Source: Casuarius casuarius (taxonomy: Eukaryota > Chordata > Aves > Casuariiformes > Casuariidae). From it: a DNA stretch of 64,000 nucleotides. Below the pieces are notes generated by a model. It made no database searches and was not told the origin of the DNA. It was given only the letters and a program-made list of their open reading frames with translations. Positions 36,961-49,958 of the stretch are shown piece by piece. Both the position numbers and the translations under genes were made by a program. The number at the start of each line of letters is the position of its first letter. The first letter of the stretch is position 1. The stretch covers positions 1,125,846 through 1,189,845 of the forward strand of contig PTFA01000273.1 of assembly GCA_003342895.1 (NCBI GenBank), written 5' to 3'.

Positions 36961-39900
36961 TCAAGAAGGTTGATGGAGGAATAACCAAAGGCAGGTGATC
37001 CTTCTGAGAGCAGCAGGATTTTGTTAGCAGCCGTACAAAAATCGCACCTGGAAAGGTATGGTTAACTTTACTGCCTTCCATGAAATCCACGATGAGGAAT
37101 TCAAGGAAACACTCCAGATAGCTGGGACTCTACACAACCAGAAATGACCAAAATCCCTGAGGAGGACAGAAGACAATACAAGCAGAAGAGAGCATCAGGA
37201 ATGCTGTTTTATAGAGGAACAAGCAGCTCAGATGGAGGAAGTGTTTTTATTATTATCAGCAGAACAGAAATTCAGCCTGTGCTCTAATCATTCTGTGCCT
37301 GCAGAATGGAAGTGCTGGGGAGGAGCTGGGAGCACATAATACTGTAAGCCCTAAGATACTATACTCTTTCCCTTTTACTAAATCACACCAAAGTGAAAAC
37401 AATGCATCACATTAATTAGAAAATGCTTGTGGACCTAGGATATTGTACATTCTGATTTCACGCATCCACCTCTCTTCTTTAAAATTCTTCTTTTATTCTT
37501 TAGTAGTTTAATCATTGGATGTATTTCTAGTGTAGCAGTAAGTCATTCCGGGCTGGCCAACCCATTTTGTTAGCTTACGTAGTCCATATATTTCACACAA
37601 CAGCATTTCAAGGGACAAGACAGATTCCATTATTGTTCCCTAAAGGAATCACATTAATTAAACTTCCTGGCTAAATTCCCCTGACATAATGAGTGAGCCA
37701 CTTGTTACCATGTTGGATCTCAAATGAAACAGAGAACAGATTTTTGAAAAGGAGGCACTCTGCAAGGTTGATTCTGCGATCTATCTAAGAATTTCAGCGT
37801 AGAGCTCTCTGCCAACTTGGTGGGCTGCCCTGGAGATTGAAATGCTGCCTGGACTTCCCAGGGGAGCGTAGTCTGAGGCCAGATTGCAGAATGCCCATAT
37901 GCCATATTCTGTCAGGAGGTCCTCAGGAGACAGCCCTACACTTATTTCCTCTGCCTCTTTTGCTGGGAGATTACGAGAACAAATACTAAAACCTCTCATA
38001 GAGGAGCAGACATTTGACAGCTTCTTCCACATAATTTCCTCTTTGGAATGGTGAATTCCTTTCTAGCGCTCATTTTCTCTCTAAGGCTGATAAGCAGGAT
38101 CTATTTCCTTTTTTTCAAAGTCATCACTGTCCTTTATGAGTCCTTTGACACTCAGATAGCTGCCTCTGGGAAAAAGACATTAAATTTTCTTAATGAATTT
38201 GTACTTAAAGCCACCCATTGGATGAATACCCTCAAGAGAATACGGAGTATCCTCTGTCTTTACCCTCTGTCAGAGTCTATTCTGAAAGTCTAAACTTTGC
38301 ATCCAAAGTGGAGTTACAACTCTTGTAAATTTAGCTGTTCTCAAGATATGCATACATATGTATAGACTGTCCGATAAAGTTTCTTGGGCTAACATGAGAG
38401 AGATGCAATGCATAATTCTTTTCCTTTTCTTGTATTTCAGATCTCTGTTTGACTGGGACTCAGAAAAATTGATCTTACCCTGCATTTCCTAAAAAGATCT
38501 AGAAAGTTATTCATATAAAAGTAGATAAAATAAGAGCGCAGAAAGGAAAAGGCATTTCCCATCTCCCCATAATGTTATTTAGCCATATGCACACACACTG
38601 GTGAGAAAGGGTGTTAGCTATTGTTTTTAACTGCATAATGGTAACACCTGAAGGTCAACATTCATCATTCTGTTCGCTGCAGGATAACCATCTTGCCAGA
38701 GTTTAAACCAAGTCACAATGCACCCATGAAGCATGAACATAAAAGACACTCCTACACAGATGTATAATGTCCTAAGAAACTGAGAATCAGACTCCAGGCT
38801 TTCCAGGTTTCCACAAGCTACAGAAGACAGACATGATTTAATGAATGAAAATGGGAGACTGTCATAATTTACAATCCTGACATGGGTGGCCTGTTGACAG
38901 TGACCACAGAAGAATACTTTTCCTTCGATGCTCCTCACAAAAATGTATTTTATGTGTATTCATTGTCAAATAAGAATGAAAGCCAGTTGCAGTATTACTG
39001 TGCTGAAACCTGTGGTCCTGGAACATCAACCTCCTTATGCTGTTCTGCTTATGATAAAAGAAAGCCATATATTGAAGCTTCCTCACTGTAAAACCAATGG
39101 GAACTCCCAGCATCAAAAGCTGTGTGGCAGAAAGCCTGTTCTTCTAGTCTTATACAGCTTCTGACTGGTTTCGCACTACTTACTTCGTCTTAAGAAGAAG
39201 CCTATGCAAAAGCAACCTCTGCTAGCAAAGTGAAAACATTTTTCTTTTATGATCTTTTAGTGTCTGCTTTACCTTAACATAGAAAAATGTGACTGAAAAA
39301 CAATATTCTTCTTGCCAATCTCTAATGGTAAAGTAACAACATAATTATGTCAGATTTCGTTCTTAGGATCTTTTTCTGGTTAATCTATCAATTGCCATTA
39401 TAGCTTTTTGTGTCTCTTACAACATCCTAAGAGAACGTCATCAGGCCAAATCAGAATTTCCCTTGACAAAAAAAATTACATTTTGTATAATGATCAAGGA
39501 GGAAGGATTAAACACACAGAAGGAGACAGATACATACAGAAAGCATTCGATGGATTATTGGTTTAACTTTTCAGGTCAACTCAGCTAAATGAAATCTATG
39601 CTTTCGAGAGTCAATTTACCTGTACCAGTTTTGCTCACCTATCATTCAGTTACAATTTTACATCACATCTTATTCTTAAAGCTGGTAAATTAGTTATACA
39701 TAAAGGTGCCATATTTCCAGGAAATGCAAAGACCTAATTCAGTGGTACTGACAATCTAGGATATGCTTCTGTCAGAGAGTGCCAGCATGGCTCTATTCTA
39801 TCCCCTGCCACAAAGTTTTCACCGCAATATGTCAGCACTTAGGCTGACTTACTCTATAAGAAGAGTCATACTGGCCACATCTTAAATAAAGTATCGGCAT

Positions 39901-41408
39901 GACATAAATCAGCCTAACACCATTCCTGGGTTCAGTATCGAGCAAGAGGCCCACCATATCCTCTTGACACTGTGCAGAAGCCTGTCTCATTTTCTGCAGC
40001 CTCTCTCCCCCTCAGTAGAGTTTTTTGCTTGTTGTCATGGCCAAAACTGATTTGCTTTGCAAAGTCAGCATGTTTAAGACAGTCTGCCCATAAATGCAAA
40101 TCTGTCCCAGAGTCTTTTGGCATATCTGCTTGACATGCATTTCTGACAGAAAACTAGCAGCAGTGATAATAATGGACAAGCAAATAATAGATGTCTTGGT
40201 CTAGAGGTAATTATGGGTTTTTTTGAATTATTTTAAGTGAAGTGCATTGTTTTCACATATTTTCAAAGTTTCCTTTAGCTTTCTTTTCAGAAAAGAAATG
40301 TTCAGACAGACATTTTAAAACATTTTGATTTTTGGAACTATTTTTAGGTTTCTTCGAACAAACAAATTCAATAGAATATACTTCAGTTCAAAAATTTTAT
40401 TAATATTGTCACAATGTAACCTGGTGTTGAACGAGACATTAGGATCACTGATTTTGTCCAAATGCACTTCTAGCCAAGTGGACTAAAGCAGCTGGTTAAA
40501 CAATAGGGAAGATGTGAGAATAGCAAAGTTTTGACTTCCCTCTCAGAAAGCCAATGGAAAAGCCAGTATTCATTTAAGCTAAATCCAAATAAGATCATCT
40601 AATACTAATTTAATAGCATTTCATCGCAGAACAAATAAATGGTTAGACAAGGTATTAACTGTTCATTTTTTATCTGCCTTCAGTCTAAAGCTGCTAACAC
40701 CAAACACCTTTATGGCTGAGTGTTGTTTGTAAGGCTTTGCAAACACAAAGGTGAAAAACTCATGCTTGGGAAAAAAAAAAGCTGATTCAGGGGTACAATT
40801 CTAATGAAAATTCTGTACAGACTTAATAACAAAATCTCAAGTTCCCTTTAATATGTTTTCTGAGATATCAGGATAGGGAAATATATACACTGAAATAAAT
40901 AAACCGTATGCTGCGTAACTGACTGCCAGATTTCAGAAGAGTGGGTCAATGATGCCCAGATGGTCTTTTGCATTTCCTATTTCTCCAGTACATGAGATTT
41001 ATTTACAAAAGAGATAAAGAGCTACACATATGCAATCAATATACTTACACAGGGAAGAGGCTTAGTAACATTTACAAAATATTCTATCCTAAGCGAGAAC
41101 AAAGCCACAAGAGAATACTCTTCTAATACCAAACTTTTATATTTGCCTCCAAACCTGTATTTAACATAGCTAACAGTGTGTTCATGTTTAATTTAAACCA
41201 TACTAATTGCAGCCTAGCTGTTCATGCTCTTGTAACAGAATGCAAACATTTTGCTGTAATTTGACAAAGCAAGGTATATCACACATTAAATATATAGCAA
41301 AAAAAAATTGTTACTGATACAACTGAGCACATGCCAGATTTAGATTCTGCTGTGCTTGGACTGTTGTTCTGATACTGACAAGTGACCTGAACATAAAGGT
41401 AATAATAT
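36961..41408. other. AT-rich stretch, no gene seen
   Basis: A 103-codon minus-strand frame (38627-38938) and two plus-strand frames at 38882-39164 overlap, none with recognised features. A 12-bp palindrome (atacatatgtat) lies at 38352-38363. A good acceptor-like tract ends at 38440 but no donor follows in a plausible distance. Confidence 0.55.
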
Positions 41409-41448
41409 AAGGCTGCTGCCAGGGGGCTAAGGCTCCTGCCAGGGGGAC
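41409..41448 (+). repeat. Tandem duplication of a 20-bp unit
   Basis: aaggctgctgccagggggct is followed directly by a second copy with three changes (17 of 20 identical). This is a short local duplication inside otherwise AT-rich DNA. Confidence 0.85.
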
Positions 41449-43065
41449 TATGCTCTGCTCTTGACCTGAGTACACCCTGCATTTTAGCATTAGAAACCAT
41501 GCTAGGCCATCTGTAAGTATTTTATGATTTTTCTTTTCCATATTTCAGTCTTTTTATTATAAATAATGCTGTTTAACATTAGAAATAAATCCACAAAGGA
41601 ACAGAGTGACAATTTCACATACCTTTTTCTTATTTTAACAATATATGTATGCTGTCAAACAATAGCAAGAAAAGACCATAAGAAAGTTTTCCTCCCTTTA
41701 GTGTAAAGAAATCTCCATGAGGAAGATTGCTGTAGCAGTGCAAGTCCTGCAGCTTAAATTCTGCATCATGTTTTGCTCTGAATTTCCTCTTGCCCCACAA
41801 TCTCCCCCCGTCACCTATTCTCTGGTTCCTACTGCCCTTAACTATAGGTAATATTCATATTCCTCCTTCATATGCCTGTAAAGGCAATATTAGTGTTACC
41901 ACACTTATCTTGTTGTGCAACTGGCTTTAATCTTTCTTGCCGTGAGATGGTTAATGTTGTACTTGTTAGAGAGCTGCCTACATTGTCTTATCGTCGTGAG
42001 TTTCTTTCCCTCCGCTAACATCTTATTCCTACACAGCTTCTTCAATTGAGCTGCAGGCAGGGACTGTTTAGACTGCCACTTTTCCCCTCCAGCAGTAATA
42101 GGTGGCTATTCTCGGAAATTTGTCAATTTTTTTCTTACATTTACTGACTTTGAACAGTCTGGCCGATATTTCATATTGGATGTGTTGCTGTTTTTTCCTA
42201 ACCACATTTTCTGCAGTACGTCTTCACTGTTCAAGACACAGCAAGTGTAAATACAAACTAAAGGCTCAATTTTGCAAGGATTTACTATTGAGGAGCCATG
42301 CTGAAGTCAACAAAGCTTACTCATGTTGAGAATCATTATAACCAATAGCAAATGTCTGCAGGATAGTACTCAAAACTAAAGAGACAATCATCTTCCTTAA
42401 ATTCAGGAAACATAGAGTACACTGAGTATTTACAATAGGGAGGCCTTGCAAAGCATAGGTATTTTAGTCCTCACCGGACTTCAGGGAAATTAGGGACAGT
42501 AGACTAATACTAGTAAGTTTGTGCCCCTATAGATAAAAAGTGACAGAATATTAATATCTTTACAGTCTTAGATGATATGCAACAACTAAATCACTTCATG
42601 CATAATGACTTCAGAATAGAAAAGTGGGTGATCAGTGAAAAAGAAAGGTTGGGAGATCACTTAAAGAAGTTAGAAGATTTGTAGAAGTTTTTCTTCAAAA
42701 CCAAATTTTATTGCACATGTATGTTTTAAACACTTTTTCCCTTGTAGGAGGAAATGAAAGCATCTGGTGTATACTTTAAAAAGGGCCAAATACAGTATTA
42801 TGACTCTAACATACTTAGTTTGTAAGTCTGCTCTATCATACATGCTTTCCTCTTTCACAGAAATGAACACAAAATTATTAAATATAAATGAAATTGCAGA
42901 GAATATTGATAACTTTAAATAGGGTCAGCTTTCAGCTATAGCTATGGCATGATTAGTCTCATTACGATTTGTGAAGTTACAGACTTTTCTACATGTGTGA
43001 ATTAAACACTAAGCCATGTAAGCTAAAGGGCAGAGCTTAGAGCTACCTTTTCTGGACTATTAAGA
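41449..43065. other. AT-rich stretch, no gene seen
   Basis: Nothing assigned. Short frames such as 42102-42329 have no recognisable content. Confidence 0.6.
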
Positions 43066-43079
43066 TTTGCATATGCAAA
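43066..43079. promoter_or_regulatory. Octamer palindrome, possible POU-factor dimer site
   Basis: TTTGCATATGCAAA is a perfect 14-bp palindrome. It contains two overlapping, inverted copies of the octamer-like ATTTGCAT/ATGCAAAA half-site, an arrangement bound by POU-domain dimers (Oct-1, Oct-4, Brn families). Whether it is bound is unknown; single octamers arise often by chance, but the full palindrome is rarer. Confidence 0.35.
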
Positions 43080-44199
43080 ATACACTTTTACACTGGCTAT
43101 GAGTTTAAGTTGGGTATGATGTCATCTGTAAAATTAAAGGGGAAGATGAAGCGCTCTGAAGCAGTGAGCACTACCATTGCAGTAACCACAATGTTCACAT
43201 TACTTTTTGCATATAGCTCTGGAAGAGACAGGGTCCTCTTGCTTCTCCCTGATATTTTTGCAGGATCACTAAAGACATACACTGAGTGTCTATTCTGTTA
43301 TGTCAGTTTACATTTGAACTGCACTGAAGATTAATATCTCCCCCTTCCCCTGCTCTTCCAAGATGTTGGTTCATATTCTGGATTGGATAGTGAAAGGAGC
43401 TACCCGGCTCCCTCAGCAGGAAACTCAGAGACACCCTGTTCACATCTGACTTCTGCCTCTTTACATGGCAATCCTGACTGTCCTGCCCATAAGTTTGCTT
43501 GGTTCATGACAGCAGACTGCCCCAACAGCCTTCACACTTCAAGCTCCACGCTGTGCCAATGTGACAATCCACCACATACTGTCTTTCCTCCTCCATTCTT
43601 ACAATGTGCCAGTAGAAAAAGCTGCATGCAGTGTGCACAGAAAACTTTTTCTGAATGCATCTAAGGATGCAAAAGAGGCCCATTTGGTATTCATTCAGGA
43701 AGCTTTTTTCCTGATTAGCATTTTAAAGAACATGCCTGGATTTGCAAATCTGCAGTTTTAAGCTTTAAATCTATATGTCCTGGGACATGGCCCAGCCCGA
43801 GGACACCAGTACTAGCAATAAAGCATGTTAAAATCAAAAAATGTCAAACCTCTGACCACAATCAGTTTTGGGTAGTGCATCTCACCACTACCCTGACCAA
43901 GGCACTGCCACAGAGCCAGTGGCACTTAATGACACAGAAGCAGAACTTTCACAGCACAAGACCTGGAGACAGGAGGACCACTGACATATATGTAATTTTT
44001 TCTTGGCTTCTACAGCTGACTTCTGGAGTAGGTTGGGTCTTCCTATTTTACCTCTTCAGATGAGTTTTCCTTCTTGCTTTAAAAGTAGCAGCTTTCAGGG
44101 TGTGATCTGGATCTCATCAAAACCAATGATACCATGGCAGCTGTTTACTGCACCCACTCTGTGATTAAGGTAATGATCCAATATCACCACCTGCCTCTT
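43080..44199. other. Mixed-composition stretch, no gene seen
   Basis: A 93-codon plus-strand frame (43383-43664) is cysteine-containing but has no regular spacing or known domain, and is not called. Base composition rises gradually toward the next block. Confidence 0.5.
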
Positions 44200-45440
44200 T
44201 CCATGCTCTCCATGTACACCATGCTAGTGCTTTAAACCACGACAGGCTCAGAGGAACACTATCTGGGCCAGATATGTTGGCTCACAGATGCAATTGTGTA
44301 CTGTCAGGTCCACGATCCGGGGGACAGTTTGGGCTTACTAGCAAGAGCTGGAACTGAGCTTTCTGAGGAGCGACCAGCTGAACCCCAGTAAAGCTCTTCA
44401 CCCAGGTGCCAGGAACTAGCAGGACTCTTGTGGAGTGAATCCAGGGTGGGCACTAAGGGGGCAAGACAGGGCAGGCTGTGAAGTATCATGGCTTGTGCAC
44501 TGCATGTATTTGCTAGTAAAGGACACCTGCTTTAAGGTTAAAGCTTTAAGGACTGCAAAAGTATGTGGGTTGGTTGGTAACCTGAGTTTTCTTTTGACAA
44601 AGAACCAGAAACAACTCTCCAAACCAAAGACCTGGTTAAATTAGGTAGCTCCTAGACCCTGTTAAGGCAGAGTAGACACCCATTCTAGAAATAATAGTGA
44701 GCTATTTGAACATGATCTATTTGAACATGCTCTTGGTGACAACAGGGAAAGGTGAGAGGCAAAGCAGCAGACACTTCCAACAAAACTGAAAGCCACAGAT
44801 ATGTGAAAGGCCCCCTCTGACAGCACTCCCTGTCATGGGAGACCTAGGAACAGAAAGAGGTGCTTGGTCAGCCTCTGCTCAAGGAACAGCCCTCTCATGT
44901 ACACAAGCACCAGCAGCACCACGTCCGCTCTTACTTGAACCCTCCCAGAAAATCACCTCTTGCCAGCCCAGGTGTGGTGGTTGCCCAGGACTCCAGCATG
45001 GCTTACAACAGTGGGTCTCTAGAGACTTCCCGTCCGATGGACAATGGGTGGAAATGAAGTACCCAAACCATTTCCACGCAGGCCCCCTCATGTAGGAAGA
45101 TCTGTTGGAGGCAGCTTTGGAAGTGAATGGGTTCAAGACCCTTCCCTTAAAGACACCACTCCTGCACTCCTCACCCCCAATCCCCGTGTCAGCTGTGACA
45201 TCTGAGCCCCTAACTCTGCCACCCCTCCACTACTGAAGACATTAACTGTGGACCCCCTTCCTCTCTCGCTTGGGCACCCCCAGCCAGTTCGCCTTGCACA
45301 AGTTACTGCTGGCACAGAACTTCAGACTGTGCAGGAAACCGGCAGGCTCCATCACTCAGTTCTGCCATAAAACAAGCTTCTTTCCCGCATGTCATGCCTA
45401 GAGCCACTGCGCGCTGGTACCTGTCTGAACCTTCACACAG
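44200..45440. other. Broad GC-richer plateau, unassigned
   Basis: Over about 1.2 kb the sequence is clearly less AT-rich than its surroundings, without a sharp edge. Several overlapping frames of 60-86 codons are open on both strands (for example 44835-45095 plus, 44879-45136 minus) and none is favoured. A 15-bp unit (ctatttgaacatgat) is tandemly duplicated at 44702-44731. No repeat family or exon could be named. Confidence 0.4.
44702..44731 (+). repeat. Tandem duplication of a 15-bp unit
   Basis: Two head-to-tail copies of ctatttgaacatg plus two bases, differing at one position. Confidence 0.85.
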
Positions 45441-46361
45441 GAAATTCAAGAGGGTTCAGATGTTATTGTGGGAGGCTGAAATATAAAAATCACGGGTCTT
45501 CTGCCTCATTTAAACTCTGGAATATCTCATTACTTTATCTGGTAAAAATAAATCAAAAAGTTTTAAGCAGTGAATAAGTACAGCTAACATAGGAGATTCC
45601 AGAAAGACTCTAGGCGACTGATTCTGAAAGATAATGGAGTGACTCTGATGACCACTGATGTGTCATAAGCTCAGGGTTGCATAAAAACCTAGACTGTCTT
45701 CTTCATGTCCTTGCATATTCTAAAACCAGCTTTTCTGGTCCCAAGGAAAGTTTCAGTAACATCTTTGGTATCTACAATAGTTATATTGATGCCCTGTGTT
45801 TCTGTAGATTAAAACAAGGAAGTGTAAGTTATAGGCAGCAAAATCTGGAATTCACAGATATAAGTAAGTTAAGAGAATAAGAATCTCTTAACTTCAGAAG
45901 TTCTCAATTCTAAAAGACATCATTACATGAGCTTTTACACAGATCAGTCATCCAGTCACTCCCCCTTGCAAGTGGGATGAAAGCACTTTGGATATAAATA
46001 TGGTATATTTGTCAACCTGACAACTCTTCTGTGTAGATAAGAGAGGGGTAAAAGTTTCATGCGATGGAGTGTTCTTCTTTAACAACTACACATAATTCAG
46101 TTTAAATCTGAAAAGATGATCAGTAAAAACTTCCATGACTCGAACTGCCCTGGAAGCATACCTAAAGAAATGTATACAGAATCATACCTCTAACATGCTG
46201 ATTGTTCAGGGCTTTTCAAAAATAAAATGTTTCCCCATGACACATTGCCTACTAGGAAGGCAGAGAAGTTAGCTGTTGCTTGCTACATAGGTAAAGTGTA
46301 TTTTTTGAATACTGGACATTAGTTTGGTGTATTCCAGAGAGCAGTTCTTCCTACAGTACCA

Positions 46362-46383
46362 CCCCCCCCCCAAAAAAAAAAAA
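46362..46383 (+). repeat. C10-A12 homopolymer pair
   Basis: Ten C followed directly by twelve A, then short C4/A3/C4 blocks. Likely unstable in sequencing and in vivo. Confidence 0.9.
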
Positions 46384-47661
46384 CCCCAAACCCCACACAC
46401 TCTTATAGCAGGAAAATAGACTAAGAAGGAATTATCATTATTCATTTAAAAACATAAATTTGCCTCAACTGGAAATACGAGTTAATAGGCCTTTTAAACT
46501 GTTAAATCTTATGCAGGCCCTATGTGAATTCATTTTCCAAGGTATAGTTAAATTATGATGATCGTCTGCTTTTGAAAAATAAAGTTTTAGTCCTAAGTCT
46601 TATAAAGGCTTGTGGAGAATCAACATGTCATAGAAGCATGTAGATTCTGTCTCACTAATAATAATAATAATTAATAATCATATTTAAAGATCTCCTGCCT
46701 TTCCTGGAACAAAGAGTTTCTTCTTTATTAGTTCAGTGATATACCTGAAAAATGGCTCTAAACCTTTAAATAAAAATATGCACAGAATAGGTGCATCTAG
46801 GATCAAAAGGACTTTCAAGTCAATAAAGCACACAGATTTTCAAATATTATTTTTCTCTCTTTTATTTTTTCTAGAGTATATTAATGTAGGTGTAACTAAC
46901 ATTTCAAATTAGTGCTAAAATTATTTTTAAAGTAAATGAAAATTTGACTTTGCGTGACTGTCAACTCTAAAAATTTAAATAAAAATGAGTCAAAATTAAT
47001 TAAAGAAATGGTTCCGAAATTCTTTCTACATCTTTACCTGCATGGTACACACCACTTTACGAAAGTTGAATAAATCTCCTCCTAGTGTTAGTATATGTAA
47101 ATAAAGATAAATTTTGCTTATAAAATGGCAATAATAAGAGTCTGAAAATACTGCTGCTATTTTGCAGCCTTAACATTCAGTATGCTTCCAAAACACCTAA
47201 ATTGGAATAAACCATTTTCTTTTCAGCTTCTACAACCTACAGCTGATTGATTGCTATAATTCCAAAACACTGTAGTATTTCAGTGTTTCGGCAATTTCAG
47301 ATTTGCTGCTACAGATTTGTTGTTTATTGTGCTGAAAGGCAGTACTATAAGACCCATCTCAAAATATTGCCAAGCAACTCTGCTGTATTCTAGTGTGTCT
47401 ATTTAATTGTAGACATTTCAGGGAACACTTAAATCCATGGAACTTTGGAGGAGCTGTGCATGAAAATATGAAGCTGACTTTAAAATGTACTCACAAGATT
47501 TTTGAAAATGTATGTATCATTTGAGGTTCTTTTCTTTTGCCTTCTGGTGTTGGCACATATATGTATTCCATTATTACTATTTTTAGTAAATTCTATATTT
47601 AAGTAAATTCCTTTATTACTACTTTTGTTTACATCCATGAGGATTAGAAATATACTCTGCG

Positions 47662-47688
47662 AAACAAAACAAAACAAAACAAAACAAG
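47662..47688 (+). repeat. (AAAAC)n microsatellite
   Basis: About five units of aaaac, the last imperfect (aagac follows). Confidence 0.9.
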
Positions 47689-49206
47689 ACAATCAAAAAA
47701 AACAATGATGTTCCCACATAACTCTATGATTCTAGTATCTCTGGCTTTCAGATAGAGAGAGATATCTATCTTAGAGATAACTACTACAAAACCCATAATA
47801 CTGTTGTGAAATTTGGCAACGTAAGTGATATTCCAGCTTTCCAAATATTTTGGAAGGGCCTTTCTCACCCTTCTGATACAGAGCTCCTGAGCTCCTGATC
47901 TTCACAGGAGCCTCCTGCCTCGGCTTCTCAATGCACCAAATCTGTCATTATTCTCACTTCAATAGTGTGTTCCACCACAATCATTGTTCTAATGAAAGAG
48001 ACAGTGGTGGCCAACAAGGCTATGTACATAGAAGATCTTAAAAAGCCAGTGTGTGCAATGAAAAGCTCCTTATAAATGTACACATGGAGACATTCTTTTC
48101 ACCATTATGTGAAATGCCCAAAGCCTGAGAAAAAGAATTTAACTGTTTGTTAATCACTCTTGTAACAAAATATATATAGGAACATCATTTGTATGTTGCC
48201 TTTACTATTTTTTGTTAGTTTACTGACTGCAAGAGGGTAAGAAGCTGCTTTCCAACTCTTAATTAATGATCTTCTACAGATCTCAATGTGGTTATTTAAT
48301 TCTCAGTTGAAGAATAAAACAAACGCAGACCGTAATCACAAAATCTGTGGTGCTGATCTTTCATACCAAAATGTAGACATTTTTTGTCTACTAGAAATTA
48401 ATTTAAAAATCTCAGAATTAGTATTGTTATCATATTGTCAAAATGCGTACATCAATTTAATTCCTCTCCATATTAGAATATCCTGTATCAGAAATATATA
48501 CGCTAAGAAATGTCCTTTCTAAAAGTGCTGTTTAACTGTTTCTAAGAGAAGTTAAAGAGGGAAGGCAAAGTGCCCCATTTTGTAGTTAAAGCACTCTAAA
48601 AGAGTCTTCTGTGACCTTTCAGTTCTGTCCTAGCCAGCTATTTACATTCCAGGGGGTATCTTGCTAGTGCCCTTGCACAGAAAATGTAATCAGGTGTTTT
48701 CCTATTATCGTGAATTGGAAACTACCCTGTAAAAATAGCCCGTGCTTTGATAAGAGAGTTGAGTCCTAAGGTTTTTATTCTCCCTGTTCCATTTTTACTG
48801 ACAGAAGTCCTGAACTGTGTAAGGAGGCAGTCTTGCTCTGTTAACGTAAAGATTCCCTGCCGGCTGAAGAGCTACAGAAAAGTATTGACAACTGTATCTT
48901 AGACAGATGAAGACACAAAACTAATGAAATCCTGTACACCTCTAACATATCGTTTTTAGTATTTGAGGTCTTTTAAATGACATTTTAGTTTAAAGACATT
49001 TACCTTCTGGTTGGAATCAAAGTTTAATGAGCAAATCTAGTAGGGCTAGTCTTTTAATGTGGATAGCTCTCATATTAACAGAAATGGGATATATAGAGCA
49101 GAACATCATTTAAAGCTCTTGTGCATTTTGGCTTAAGTGTAAAAGAGATGGATGTGCAAAAGCTCGTTAGGAAACAAAAATAAAAGAAATGTGCTTATTT
49201 TTTAAA

Positions 49207-49247
49207 ATATGTGTATATATATATGTATGTGTGCATGCGTGTGTTTT
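49207..49247 (+). repeat. Alternating purine-pyrimidine TA/TG tract
   Basis: Roughly 40 nt of alternating purine and pyrimidine (atgtgtatatat...gtgcatgcgtgtg). This base order can favour left-handed or cruciform DNA; no function is implied. Confidence 0.8.
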
Positions 49248-49930
49248 AGTAAATGCAAATGGTAGTCTTCAGATTTAACATACACAAATGTTTTACACAG
49301 TGGTAGAGTTAGGGTTCCATGAAGATCCGCCCTTAGAAATCTGGGAGATATATTATTAAACATATCTTTGTTCTCCTGTATTAGTCTACAACCATTCATC
49401 TGCATTGCTCCATGGAGGAAAAAGTTCAAATACCCCAATTTAATACAGAATACCCAAGGCACCTAATCAGCACTGAATTTTGTGTCTTGCGATTAGCACT
49501 ATAAACTAACTGATAAAAACTTGCTCTCAAAATCCAGCTTCATCTAGACCTATATTTTCTGATTTTTTGATAGTGAATTGGTTCTTTTTATTCCTTTCTA
49601 TGGAAACATAAATGGAAAATCATCAGTGATTCCAGTTCTCTCAGAGCATTGATAGTAATTCCTATGGGTTATTATTTCACATAAGCCTAATTACACTGGA
49701 TTTCATAAATATCTTCAGATTTTTAACATTCTTGTTTGCAGAGATTTTTTCCTCCTATAATATTGCTCTGTCTGGGTCCTGTCTTTTCATATCAATAAAT
49801 ATAAGACCAAGATAACAAAAACTAAATGAAATTGCATACCAGTCCAAGCTCTGAACAAGAATGCTTACTTTACCTCCATCTAAGCAGTAATGAGGAGATT
49901 CTTACCATGTATTTAATGACTAAATTATTA

Positions 49931-49958
49931 ACTTCAACCGCTCTATGATTCTGTGATT
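49931..49958 (+). mobile_element. Isolated CR1 LINE 3' tail
   Basis: The words acttcaaccgctctatgatt and ctgtgatt match the end of CR1 in sense orientation, where the element finishes with tandem 8-bp units of the ATTCTATG/ATTCTGTG type. The sequence just upstream does not resemble CR1, so this is either an extremely 5'-truncated insertion or a remnant whose upstream part has decayed. Confidence 0.5.

Larger units (their letters stand above)
45441..49930. other. AT-rich stretch with scattered simple repeats, no gene seen
   Basis: Simple sequence includes C10 then A12 at 46362-46383, an AAT microsatellite at about 46657-46680, an AAAAC pentamer repeat at about 47662-47688 and an alternating TA/TG tract at 49207-49247. 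A pyrimidine tract ending in TTTTTTCTAG near 46874 resembles an acceptor but no credible exon follows. Confidence 0.6.

Noticed and set aside
43383..43664. Cysteine-containing 93-codon frame that might suggest a secreted peptide
   Set aside because: There is no signal peptide and no regular cysteine spacing. It probably reflects composition.
46841..46896. Acceptor-like tract followed by a 15-nt segment and GTGTAA
   Set aside because: The 15-nt segment is too short and the donor too weak to support an exon call.
49207..49247. Alternating purine-pyrimidine tract as a functional Z-DNA element
   Set aside because: Such tracts are common simple repeats, and nothing nearby suggests a promoter.
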